DNA of 64,000 nucleotides from Hypoxylon rubiginosum (lineage: Eukaryota > Ascomycota > Sordariomycetes > Xylariales > Hypoxylaceae), in assembly GCA_902806565.1 (NCBI GenBank), contig CADCXA010000033.1, forward strand, positions 124,001 to 188,000, given 5' to 3'. The first letter of the stretch is position 1. The number at the start of each line of letters is the position of its first letter. The notes beneath the pieces are model-generated. The model was not told the DNA's origin. It did no database searches and was given only the letters and a program-made list of their open reading frames with translations. A program made the position numbers and the translations under genes. Shown piece after piece: positions 9,801 through 23,258 of the stretch.

Positions 9801-12800
9801 TAACCAGTTAAACTTTTAAAAATAAAATATATTAATTTAAAAATAAATTACTTATATTAATTTAAACTTTTAATTATAAATATCCTTTAAATATTTTATA
9901 TTATATTAATAATAAAATGTTAATTTATATTTATATTTACATGTAATAAAAGGTTAAACTTATTTTTTTATTTTTATATATTTTTCTTTTTTTCTTTTAT
10001 TTTTTTATTCTTTTGTTTTTATTACACTTAAAATTTTTTTTTTATTCTTATTTAACTATAATTTAACCTTTAATATTTATAATAAGTATTTGTTTAATTT
10101 ATTAAATTATATAGTAAAGTAAATATTTTTTAATATTAAAGCCTAGTTATAAAAATTTTTTAAATTTAAAATATATAAATATTCCTTTTTATTTTTAATA
10201 TTATAATTATTTATTATTTTAACAGTTAATATATTATTATTATAACTTTTTTATTTATCGTAATTTATTTTTTTAAAAGTATATATATATTTATTAGATT
10301 TATTTAAAAACTAAGTCCGTTAAATAGTTTTATATTTTAAATTAATAAAAAATAATTATCTACTAGTAATATTAAATTAAAAATAATAATAATAATAATA
10401 ATAAAACTAATTTTAAATAAATAAAATTAATTTATTAGTTTATATTTTTTAAAGTTATAGAATTATTTTTTTATTACTTAGTTTTAAATTTTTTCTCATT
10501 TTTTTTATATAAATTTTCTATAAAAATTACCTTTAATTATTATTTTTTAAATTAAAGTTTTAATAATTATTTATTAAATAATATAAATAATTATTTTATA
10601 AAACTATAATATTTTAAAATCTTTATTAATAATAAATATTCCTAGTTATATATATAAGTTTTTTATAATATTAATAACTTTTTTAACGGATTTTTTAACG
10701 TTTTTTTTATAAAAGGCCGCTTTATATTATAATTTCCTTTCTTTTTTTTAATTAATAAAAACTTATTATTATAAAAACGAAACCTATTTTCCAACCTTTT
10801 TTAAGATTTTAATAAACTGTATTAAAAATGGTTTTATTAAAAAAATAATTTTTATAAATTAATATTATTCCTAGTTATATTTATAGGTAAAAAAACTTTT
10901 ATTTTTATAGATTTATTAAATAGTTTATTTTTTTTATTTACGGTTTTTAAAAAAAATAGCTTTTTATTATTATTAATATTAACTAGTTTAATTATAATAA
11001 ATAATAACTTAAGCTTTTTATCGAAGCTTATATTAATATTTATTTTATTAAAATTTAATAAAATATCCAGCTTTTTTTTAAAACCTAAAAATATTAAATG
11101 TAAAATTAAGTAAAAGTTAATAACATTAAATATATTAAAATAAAAGTTAAAATAAAATATATTTATATTTAATTTTAACTATTATATTTTAATAATATTT
11201 AATTGTTTTTAATAAAATTTAAAAAAAACTAATAATATATTAATATATAATTTAAATATTTAAATAATTTTAATATATATTTATTTTTTTAAAACTTTTT
11301 ATTTTATTTGTTTTTTATATAATAAAATATATTATAATAAAACATATTAAACGTATTTTAAAAACATTAATTTAAAAAAAAATAAGTTTTATATATACTT
11401 TTTTTTATTTATAAGTTTTCCTATTTTTTATTTAAACTTTTTATTTATATTTTTTAATTTTAATTAATATTAAATATTTCTTTTAATTATTATTATTTTA
11501 TTTATTTTTAATATATAAATATTATTATATTTTAATATATAATTAAGTTTTTTTAAAGTTTATTATTATTTAAAACCAATTTATTATAATTATATATTAT
11601 TTATTTTTTTTTTATTTTTATATAATAAATATATGTAAATTTATTAAAATTTATATTAAATATAAAAAAATTTATATACTATTTAAAATAACTTTTAATT
11701 CTTATATAAAAATTTTTTATTATACTTATTATTTATATTATATTTTAAAATAATATTAACTATTAAATAAAATTAATTTAAATATATTTTATTAGTTTAA
11801 ATGTTTTTAGAAGTTTAAAACTAAAAAAAATAAGGTAACTAGGTAGTAATAGTTTAAGTTTTAAGATTTTTTATAATTATTTTAAACCTTAAATTAATAG
11901 TTTTTAAAGTAGAATTATTTATTATATTTTTTATATTTTTATTATAAAGAGTAATTAAACCTTATTAAGTATTATAAAGTTTAATTATATAATAATAAAC
12001 TTTTATAAATAAATATTTATAATGTTAACGTTATAAATAAATAATATAACTTTTATAATATGTTTTATTAATTTAACGAATATTTTAAAAAAAAAACAAA
12101 AGAAAATAAAACCTTTATATTTTATTATAAAAATAAAAATATATAACTAATAAAAATCTATAAATTTCTTAAGTTTTTATAATTATTACTAATCGGCTTT
12201 AACCTAAAAGCTTAAAAGTTTTAAAAAAATATTTAATAGTTTAACTTTGTTTTTTTTTTTATATTTATTTTATATAAACTTATTAATTATAATATTAATA
12301 GCTTAGATCCTAGTTATTTTTAAATTTAAAAAACTTTATATTATATAACTAGCCTTTTAAAAACAACGTAAAATAAACAACTTAAATATATTTAACTATA
12401 TTTTTATAACTTATAATTAACCACTTAATATTAATCTATTATTAATAATAATAATTTAAATTTAAATATTTTAATATAACTTTTTAAAAAAATCTATATA
12501 AATAATCTATATATTAAAAAGTATATTATAACTTAAAAATAAATATAAAAAACTATAAATAATTTAAAAAATTTAAATATAAATAATTTTATAATTTAAT
12601 TTATATTAAAATTTAACTTAAATATAATTCTTAAGAAAAATATAAATCGGTAATATAAAAACCTTTTAAAAACTAAAAATATTACTGGTATTATTTTAAA
12701 TATTATAAGGAAAAACTAATAATAAAAAAAAATTATTTTAGTTAAATAAATTATTATAAAAAAAATATTATTTTTTTATATATATATTTTTATAAATTAT

Positions 12801-15800
12801 TTAATATATATACCACTTATTTATATATTAATATAATTATATAAAAAAACTAATTATAATTTAAATATATAATTTTATAATAAAAATTATAAAAAAAAAA
12901 ACTTATTTTTATAATAATATTTTTAATATTATTTATATAATTATAAATAAAAAGTATTAATTTTATTCGTATTTAATTAACTTTTTTAATAATATTTAAT
13001 TAATATTTAAATTATTATAAAACAAGTTATTTTAAAGTAATTAAAATATAAATAAAATAACTTATAAAAAGTTTTTTAAAATGGTTTCCATGACATTGTT
13101 TTAATTAAAAACATCAATTTAATTAATATTAACCGTAACATATATTTATTGTTTTTATTTACTAACAGTAAAAAATTTATATTTTATTGTTATTAAAACT
13201 TAATAATTATTATTTATTATTTAAATTAACCGACTTTTTTTATTATTTTTATTGTTAATTTAAATTAACTAAAAATAAAAAATAAGTTTCTTTTAAGTTA
13301 AACTATAAGCGATTAATTTAATATTAATATTTATATTTTTAATTAAAAACGAAAAATACTTTTAAATAATATTATAAAAAAAAACTATTTTAATAAATAT
13401 TATAATATAGTTTAAATAATTAAATACTAAAAAAAAAACTTATTTTATATATATTATTTGGTTTTTTTATTATTATTAAATTATGATTAATTTATAAAAT
13501 TTATAAATATTAATTATATTATATAAGTTAAAATTCCAGGGATTAATATTAATTTAAATAATATTTTACAGTAAGTAATATTATTTAATATAATATATAA
13601 ACCTTATAACACGGCGAATTTAAAGTTATTTTATATAGTTAAAAACCATTATTTTAAAAACTTTTTAAAGTTATTTTACTTTAAAATTATAGTTAAATTA
13701 AATAAATATTTAATATATAAATAAAAATTATATATTAAAGTTCTAAATTATTTAAAATTAATAAAGTAAAATAATAATTAAATAATATTATATAATTTTT
13801 TTTTTAACTGGAAATACTAGGTGTATATTAATATTAAAATCTATGTTATTATAAAAACAATTAAATATATTTATAAGTATATTTATAAAAGTAATAATTA
13901 AATTATAACCTATTTATGTTAAAAAAAAACATTGTTATAATAAAATTAAAATTAAAATTAATTTTACGATAAAATTAATAAATATTTATATAATTGTTTT
14001 ATTAGATTATATAAATTAATATATTATTTTTTAAAATTTCTAGTTTATAATATATATTTATTTATTTAACTTTTAGTTATTTATTTATAAAAAAAAAAAA
14101 TAAAATAAAATACTATATTAAAAATAACTTTAAATTAATAATAAAAACCTTAAAGTAAAACTATATAACTTTTATAACGTAATTTAAATATAATAAAGTT
14201 TATAAAAATAATTAAAATATTTTATATTAAGATTTTTTATATTTATTTTAATGGTATATAAAAAAAAAATGAATAAAATATAAATAAAAAATAATAAGGA
14301 AACTTAATTAAATGTATTTTATTTATTTAAAAACTAGTAAAAGATTTTATTTATAAATATTTTTTATTTTAATTTTTAAAGTTAAAAGTTAATTTAATTT
14401 AATAAAATATAATAATATTTAATATTTAATGTTCTAAGATATTTACTAGGTTTAAAGTTTTTTAAAAAATAATAACTATTAGAAGAATTTTTTTAAGGAA
14501 ACGTAAGTATTTTTAATTAACGGTTAATTAAAAGCTGTTTTTATATACGTTTTATAGAAAAGCGATATTTAAAATCTAATTTATATTTAAAATAAGTTTT
14601 AAAAATCTATATATAATAATTTAATATAAGTATTTAATAAAATGTAAAATTTATTTAGTTTAATTAAAACTATTTATTTAAATTATAATTTACATTTAAT
14701 TAAAATAACTGTTATAGGCTTGAAAAATTAAAATAAAACAAGTTTTTTTTTGTTTTAATTTAATTAAAAGGAAATTTATATTAATTGTTTATTTAAAAAG
14801 AAGTTAAATTATAATTATAATATTAAAGCGAGTTTATATAATAAAACGTTTTTAATGTTAAATAATAATTAATATGTTATATATAATATTATTATAATAA
14901 TTATTAAATAAATTTTTTCTTTTATATATTTTTATTTATAAAACTTAGTTAGAACCAGGAAAATTTTTTTATATTTAACGTTTTATTATTATTATTAATT
15001 AAAAGAAAAAATTATATTATATATAACTTTATTTAATATTATAACATTTTTATTACCTAGCGGGAAAATTACTTATTTATAATTTAAAATTCTTATTATT
15101 TTAAATAATAATTTAATATATAATGTTTAAAAAAAATTAATAAAAACGAATTTTTTTTAATGAATATTACTAATTATTTAAAATAAAATCACTATATAAT
15201 ATAAATATATATTTAAAGTAGTTTATAAGATATTATATAATATATAAAAGGATTAATTTTTATTTAATAAAGTATTTATTTTATTTAAAAGAGATTTTAT
15301 ATAAATTTTACTTATAGTTAAAAAAGGATTAAAACTGTAAATTATTAACGTTTATTTATAGAATTTGTTTTTATGGTTTAAACTTTAAAAGTTGTATTTA
15401 ATAAAAAATATAAAGGTTTAATAAAATAATATAAAAAATATAAAATTTTTATAATAATTTTAAATAATTTTTTATAACTTTAAAATTAACAGATTAATAT
15501 TATTACTTAATATAATAAAAATGTTTAATAGTATTAAGGATTTTTATAATTATATTTATTTAAAAAAAGTTTTAAATAATATATTATATAATTTAAACGT
15601 TTTTATTTTTAAGTTTATTTTATTTATATATAATACGTTTATATAAAAAATTAATAATAACTTGTTATTTAATATTTTTAAGAAAAAATAAAAATACTTT
15701 TTAATAAATAAGTTTATTAAAATAAATAATTAATAAGTTAAAAAAACATTAATTAAAATAGTTTAAGTTTTATAATTAAAAGAAATATTATTAATTAAAT

Positions 15801-18649
15801 TAAAATTAAAAGTTAATTTTTTTATTATAATATTATATAACTTAGATTTTAATTAAGGTTTTTATAATAATATTTAAATAGTTATAATTTAACTTAGTAA
15901 ATATAATATAAAAGCTAAGATTTTTAACGGGTTATTTAATAAAATGGAATATATTTTATTAAAAGTTAAATTAATTTAAAATAATAAAAACCAGTTATTT
16001 ATATAATTTAAATAACAGTTTTTAATATTAGTTTATTTTATTATAATTATAAATAAGTTATAAGGATAATTTTTTAATATAATTAATATTAATTAAAGAA
16101 TTTTTATGTTTATATATAGGTAATTTTATATAATTATATTAAAAGTTAAATCCGTTTAAAAGTTAAAAATCTTAAAAATATTAAAAATAAAATTTAATAA
16201 ATTATTAAATATTATATATTTTAAAATTTTATAAGAATTAACAAATAATTAAAAAAAAATACTATAAATAATATTATATTTAATATATATATAAAACGTT
16301 TTTAATTAATTATTTAACTTATTTTTATTTTTTAAAATAAAAAGTTTTATTATATTTTAATTATTTTACTTTTTTTATTATATTAAACAATTAAAATAAT
16401 AAGTTATAAATCGTTTTAATTATTTTAAATAAACAAGTGTTAATTAACCTTTATTTTACCGCGGGTTTTACACTTTTTTTAATTATTAATAACAAAAAGT
16501 TATGTTAAAAAAAAATTAAAATTAATATAAAAATATTAACTGGTATATTATTTATTTTAATATATTTATTAATAACTATTAAAAAAGTTAATTATTATTA
16601 TTTAGATTTATTAGTATTTATATATTATATACTAGGTTAATAAAAACATTTACTTTTAATATTATTATAATAATAACCAGTATATATATTATTAAAATAG
16701 TTAAATAAAATAATATAATATTAAAATTTATTATTATTTATTTTATAGTTAATGTAACTTTATTTTAAAAGTAAAATAATATTATATATTTATATATAAA
16801 TAACTAATAGTAATTAAAACCTTTAAATTAATTAAAAAAAATTAATATAAATTTATTTTTATGGTTAATAGTTAACGTTTTATTTAACTTAATTTTTTTA
16901 TAGTAATAAACCTAGTTTTTATATTATATATTTAGTGAAAAAGTCCATTTAATAATAAGTTATTAAATTATTAATAAAATACTTATTTAAAAAAACAATA
17001 AAACTTAATATATATATAGATTATTAAATATTAAAATTATAATATTATTTATTTTTATTTTTTTAATTTTAATTAAAACTTATTATATGTATTTAATTAA
17101 ATCTTTGTTATTTTTTAATATAAAATAATTATTATTTTTATTAGTGTAATAAAAAATCTTAGGTATATAAAATAAAACCGGAAAATAATTTAATTTATTT
17201 TAATTTAAAGTTAATATTTGTTTTTAATTAAATTTAAAAAAATTAAAATGGTTTATATTATAAAATAATAGGCTTAATAAATAAAAGCTAGCGTGTTAAT
17301 TATTGTTATTTTAACTTATAAAACTATAAAACCATTTTTTTAATTTGGTAATAATAATTATTATAAATATTGTTTTTATAATATAGAAAAATTAAAATAA
17401 AATTAAAAGGTTTTTTAAAATTAATAAGGTTCCTTAAAAAATATTTTTTATAAACCAGGAAAAAATCTTATAAACCGTGTAAACTTAAATAATATTAATT
17501 AAAAATAATTATAAAAATTTATAAAATTTAAAAGTTTAAACTAAATAATTATTTAAATTAAACAAATAAAAAAAATATTAAATAATTTAAAATTAATATT
17601 ATATAAATTACGTTTTAATAATAGTTTAAAAAAATATATAGTAATTAAATATATATTATATATTAAAAGTAAACTAGTTTAAAATACGTGTAAAATAATA
17701 AAAAAAATAAAAGTTTTAAATAAATTATAATTATAAAATTAACCGACGTTAGTTTAAATAAGTAAAAATTATTTAATTAAATGTTTTTAGTTTTATATTA
17801 TAAAGTTATAATATAAAAAAAGGTTTTATATTTTAAAAATATAAAAAAATATTAACTTAAAATTTTTATTAAATAATATATAAAATAATAAACTAATCTA
17901 TTAAACCATTTTCCTCTTATTTATATATATATATTTTATAAAATATTATTTTTATAAAAACATTTATTTAAAAAATATTATAAATTATATATATAAAAAA
18001 GTAATATATAAAAAAAAATCTAATTTTTTTAATTATAATATATTAAAAAAAACTTAATTTTTTATAAATAAAATATTAAAAGAAATTAAACCTTTTAATA
18101 AATATAATTATTATAAACGTATTTAAAAACAATTTTATAATTAACCTTAAAATTAATATTAATAAGAAACTTAATATTAATAAAAGCTATATAAAAAATA
18201 ATTAAAATAAAATAATTTTTATAATAATTTAAATTTTAATTATTATTATTTATTAAGTTAGGTATAAATATAAATAACTTTAAAATAAAATTAAAATTAA
18301 TAAATGGATAAGATAATATAAACTTAATTTTAATATTTAAGTATAAAAAATTAAACTCGGCTTTTTTTTTTTAGTTAAGCCGGGAATTATTATTTAAATT
18401 ATTAAAAAAAAAAAAATTAAGATTATTATTATTATTATTATTGTTATTATTATTGTTATTTTTATTATTATTATTATTATTATTATTAATAAATTTAAAT
18501 TATTTAATATATATTAAAAATATTAATTTCTTATAATAATACTTTTAAAAAAAATATTTAAAATTATTATTATTATTAAATTTTATTCGCTTAATATATA
18601 TTAAATAAACCAAGTATTTATTTAAATATTTAATATTATTTTTTTTTTT

Positions 18650-18722
18650 AGTTTCATTTATATTTTTTTTTTTAACTTTATTTATATTTTTTTTTTTAAC
18701 TTTATTTATATTTTATAAAACT
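18650..18722. repeat. Short tandem repeat in the AT block
   Basis: A unit of roughly 30 bases ending in TTTATTTATATTTT is repeated about three times with long T runs between. It lies just downstream of a long ATT microsatellite. Confidence 0.5.
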
Positions 18723-20667
18723 TTATTAATATTATATTTCTAGCTAGCTTTTTTAATATTAATAACTTTTACTTTAAAATTAAAAAGTTATTTTATTATT
18801 ATTATTTATTATATAAATTATTTATTATAAAAACTTTTATATTTAAGGAAAATAATAAAATATTTTTAATAAAAAATATTATTATTAAATATTTTAATTA
18901 CTTTTTTAGTAAATAAAACCTAAGTGAAATAAATGAATAAAAGTTTAATTAAAATATAAAGAATTAAATAAAAAGAATAATTATAAAATAATATATATAT
19001 TTTAATGTTTATATTATAATATTTAATTAATAACTAAAAAATATATAATATTAAATAAAGTTTATTTTTTTATTTAAGGTTTAACTTTAAATAAATAATA
19101 ATATAATTCTTATTTTAAATATAATAAAAATCTTAACGAAAAAATATATAGTTAAAGAAAAAAATGTAAATAATATTTAATAAATTTTTTATAAAATATA
19201 TATGTATTTAATTGGTTAATAGTTAAGGATTTATAGTTTTAAGTATAATATAATTGTTTTTTAATTTTATTAATTATAATGTAAAAATATAATAGTTATA
19301 ATTAAAATTAAATTTAAAATTAATGTGGTTAAATGGGTTATTAATATATGTATTTTTTTATTATTTAGGTATGTTTTTATAAAAGAAAAACTAGTGTTTT
19401 TAAAAAGGAATTATTAAATATAATATATTAATTATAATAAAAATAATTAATATAAATATATATATATAATATTTAAAGTTAATTATAATATTTAAATATA
19501 TAACTTGTATTTATATGGTTTTTATAAAAAATGTAAAAATAATAAATCCTAGTATTAATTAAATTATTTTAAAATACCGGCAGGTAAAAAACAGTTTAAT
19601 TAGTAAATAAAAAAAAATATAGTTTTTATATATTTTTAATATTATTTTAAATATTTTTAATAATAATTATATAAACTTTATAAAATAATAAATAATAAAA
19701 TTTACTATTATTAATAATATATAAAATAATTAATATATATAATAAATTATACTTAAAATAAAAAATATAAATAATTTTTTAAATTTAATTAAACATATTG
19801 TTATTATTATTAAAAAGTGTAATAACTATAAATTTTTCTTTTAAATTTATTTTATATTTTATATTAATAAAAAATATATTAATAAAAAGTAGATATTAAA
19901 ATAAAAAGTAAAAAATTAATTATATATTATATAATTTATTTATATATATAAATAAATAATAAATTATTAATATTTTAAATTTTAAAATAACTTATTACTT
20001 AAATATTTAAATAGTTTATATAAATAAATTTTTATAACTTTATTTATATTATAATAAATATAACTTTTTATTATTTATATATATTTAAATTTATATATAT
20101 TATATTTATATATTTAAAAATAAATAATATTAATAAATTATATTATTTAATTTATAAGTTACTTTTATATAATTTATATATATAGTTATAATATAAACTT
20201 AATATATATTATTTAAAATACTTAAAAATAAAATTATTATTTAATTTTAATTTTTTAGATTACTTTAATATAATTTTTAATATTAACTACGAAATAATTT
20301 ATATTATTTATATTACTATTATTAGTAATTATTAGTATTTAGTAATAAGGAAAAACACTAGTATATTACGGGTATATAAAAATAAATATGATTTTTATAT
20401 TTTGAAAATTTTTAAAGGTAAATTATTTATTATATTTAACTATAAGATTTTATTATTTAATAATTATTAGTAAATCTAGTTAATAAATAATATTAAATAT
20501 TTTTTTATTATAATGTTATAATAATTATTTAAGTTTATTAATAAAATAATATTAATAAATAATTATACCTTTTATTTAAATTTTAATTAATAGGTAATAT
20601 TTATTGTTTTATTTTTATTATAAAAAAAGATAATAAACTTAAAGTATAAATATAATAAATTAACTGT

Positions 20668-20738
20668 AAGTAAGTTAATTTTAAATAAGCTAACTTTAAA
20701 TAAGTTAACTTTAAATAAGTTAATTTTAAATAATAAAA
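20668..20738. repeat. 14-base tandem repeat in the AT block
   Basis: The unit TAACTTTAAATAAG is repeated about four times with T/C changes between copies (TAAGTTAAC against TAAGCTAAC and TAAGTTAAT). Confidence 0.55.
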
Positions 20739-22132
20739 AAACATTTTTATAGGTTTTAATTATTAAGATTATAATAAACTTAAAAAAATTAATAAATAAT
20801 TATAACTTTTTAATTAAAATTTATTGTTTTATAAAAGCGTTAATTAAAATTAAAATAACTTATATTATATTAAAAGTATATTTAATTTAATTTAATAACT
20901 ATTATATATAAAATTTTATAACCTTATTTTTAAATATAAACAACTTTTTTAATAATAATAAAAATTAAATAATAATTTAAAATAATATTTATTATTTATT
21001 TAATTATAGTTATATAGTTATAATATTAAAAAAAAATAAAAATAAGAATAGTAAACCAAATAAATTATATATATTATAAATTTATATATTAAACTTATTA
21101 GGATTTTTTATTAATAGAGATTTATTATATTTAAATTTTTATTATAATATTAAATACCATTTTATTTTAAAAACGCTTTTTTAATATATACTTATATATT
21201 TTACTTAAAGTTTAATATATAATAAAATAACTTTATTATTTAAAAATAAAAAAATGATAAAAAATTAAAAGTTTAATTTATTATTAGTAAAATTTTAAAA
21301 AAATGGATATTATAAATAAAAAGTTATTAAAAACCTTAGTTAAAATATATAAGTTATAAATAAAAATATTAAAAACAAATAATTAAAAAAAAAAGAAAAA
21401 ACAAGGTAAAAACTAATAGTTAAAAAGCCTGGAATTAAAAGGTTTAAAATTAAAAAATTAACAATTAAAAAATAATTATAAATATTATTTTTTAATTTTA
21501 AAAAAAAGCTTTTTAAATTTAAATTTAAAATTTAATAATAACAGTTTTATTATTTATTGTTAGTTTTATAAAAAAACCCTTATTATATAAAAATAAAATA
21601 AACCAAAGTTAATAACTAATAATAATAATTATAAAAAAAAGTTTAAAACTAATAAAAAGTTAAAAATAAAATATATAAAATTAATATTAATTTTAATTTA
21701 TATTAAAACTAAATAATTTAAATTTACATTTAATAATATTACGTTTAAATTAAATATTAATTTAACTTTATTATTTAATAATTTTATTAGTAATAATAAT
21801 AATACCTAGGTTAATAATAAATAAAATTTTAATAAATATAAACGTAATAATATTTTAATAACTAAAAAAAATAATAGTTACTAATTAAAGAATTTCTAAG
21901 GAAAAAAATAGTAAAATTTAAATAAAAGTTTAAAAAAAATAAATATAAATATAAATATAAAATATAAAACGTAAATAAAATAATTAATATAAATATATTA
22001 ATTAAAAAAAAATAATATAAATTAATAAAAGGTTTTAATAAAAGGTAATAAACTTAATAATTAAATACCAGTTTTATAATTTTCATTTTATATTTTTATA
22101 AATAAATTCCAATTGATTTGAATTACGCGAAG

Positions 22133-22170
22133 TTAATATGGTGCAATGGTGAAATGCTTATATAATCTAA
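22133..22170 (+). other. tRNA A-box-like fragment at the right edge of the AT block
   Basis: The 11 bases TGGTGCAATGG are identical to the D-arm/A-box of the tRNA-like gene at 23666, but no B-box (GGTTCGAAxCC) follows within a tRNA length. It may be a tRNA 5' relic or part of a tRNA-derived element at the border, or chance. Confidence 0.3.
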
Positions 22171-22191
22171 AAAAAAACCCACAGCTTCCCT

Positions 22192-22215
22192 CCCGGCCGT
22201 GCTTGCACGGCCGGG
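22192..22215. repeat. Perfect GC-rich hairpin next to the AT block
   Basis: An 11-base stem, CCCGGCCGTGC and its exact complement, is separated by only TT. It stands out because it is almost pure G/C about 60 bases from the end of a 13.7-kb A/T block. No U tract follows, and its function is unknown. Confidence 0.75.
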
Positions 22216-22363
22216 TTGCGCAGCTAGTACTCCGTCACTAGAATAGAAAGACCGAACAATAACTCGCACGTCAGGCATCTACGTCTTTAGCCCAAAGTAT
22301 TACAAAAGCAGAAACATGGAAAGCGCATCCATTACTTAACAGACTTGGCTCATCCCAATACAG

Positions 22364-23258
22364 ATGTCTCTACGCCGCGCATTTTTATTCAGCAACTTAT
22401 TCAGCATCCGAACAGTATCATCAACCGCCAGAATGGGCTCGACTCTGTCATCCAAGCACGAAGACTCCGGACTCATGGAGGGCTACAAGGCATGGAAGGC
22501 GATGGGCGAAGGCGGCACCTCCCACTCCTGGGCCGGCTACATGTCCCAAGTCAGCGCCGAGAAGACCATGGCGTTCGGCGCCGACGACACGATCAAGCCC
22601 GGCTTCTACGACAAGCCGGAGAAGCTCGCCACGGGCTGGAAGCGGGCGACGGAAGAGCAGAGGGCCAACGCCAGAAAGTCGTTCTTCAAGGAGCCCCTCC
22701 CCGTGCGACCTGGCCCCCGCGCTAGGGCGAAGCCTTTTGTGTATCCGCAGCGCGAGAGGAACGCCGCCGACCCTCAAGACCCAGAAGTCAAGAAGGTAAG
22801 TTTCTTCCGCCGTAGAACACCATATGTATCGCGACTCCTATAGTACCGCGACTCAGAGACTGCGAGAGCAACTTGCTAACATCTCGCAGGCATACCTAGA
22901 CGCCTTCAACAACCTCGGCGAGATCAACGCCGAGTCAACCGAATGGAAGACGTCGGCCCTGGAGAAGCACGGCCAAGCCCTTTTCACGAAGCGCTCGGTG
23001 CCTTTGACGCCCCTGGCCGGCCCGACGTCGCGGGAGATCTGCCACATCCACGGGACCGACCTGTCGGGCCACGTGACCCTCTCGTTCCGGGACGCGGAGG
23101 AGGTCATCTCGAAGGGCTGGGGCGAGCGCCACCGCCTCAGCGGCACCGACTGGATCCACCTCGGGTACACGATGCTGTACGTGCCGAACACGGTAGAGGA
23201 GACGGCGGTCCTGACTAGGATCTACCAGGCCGGTATTGATTACATGAAGAGCGGGTGA
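22364..23258 (+). CDS. Luciferase-domain (DUF5519-type) protein, 266 aa
   Basis: Two exons, 22364-22795 and 22890-23258, joined in phase 0 (801 bases). The C-terminal half carries the motif cluster of fungal proteins annotated with a luciferase-like domain: an EICHIHGTDLSGHV segment, LSFRDAEEVISKGWGERHRL, and IHLGYTMLYVPNTVEE. Despite the name, no light reaction is implied; function in fungi is unknown. The N-terminus from the first ATG is rich in Arg/Ser/Thr and Phe/Leu without acidic residues (MSLRRAFLFSNLFSIR), which would suit a mitochondrial presequence; a second in-frame ATG at 22433 would remove it. The gene begins about 230 bases from the edge of the AT-rich block, yet its own codons are GC-rich and show no obvious RIP damage. 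Confidence 0.75.

Larger units (their letters stand above)
8385..22130. repeat. Extremely AT-rich, RIP-type decayed repeat block (about 13.7 kb)
   Basis: A sharp change from ordinary composition to almost pure A/T runs from about 8385 to 22130; by eye only about one base in eight to ten is G or C. No open frame of useful length occurs on either strand, and homopolymer runs of A and T, ATT microsatellites (for example 18420-18490 and 10385-10405) and weak tandem repeats dominate. This is what is left when repeat-induced point mutation converts C to T on both strands of duplicated DNA, usually transposons, in many ascomycetes. No transposon protein is recognisable any more. A centromeric or otherwise heterochromatic role is possible and cannot be judged from sequence. 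The flanks return to normal coding DNA within about 250 bases. Confidence 0.85.

Noticed and set aside
8385..22130. CRISPR array or bacterial insertion in the AT block
   Set aside because: No regular repeat-spacer pattern, and the surroundings are plainly fungal with spliceosomal introns.
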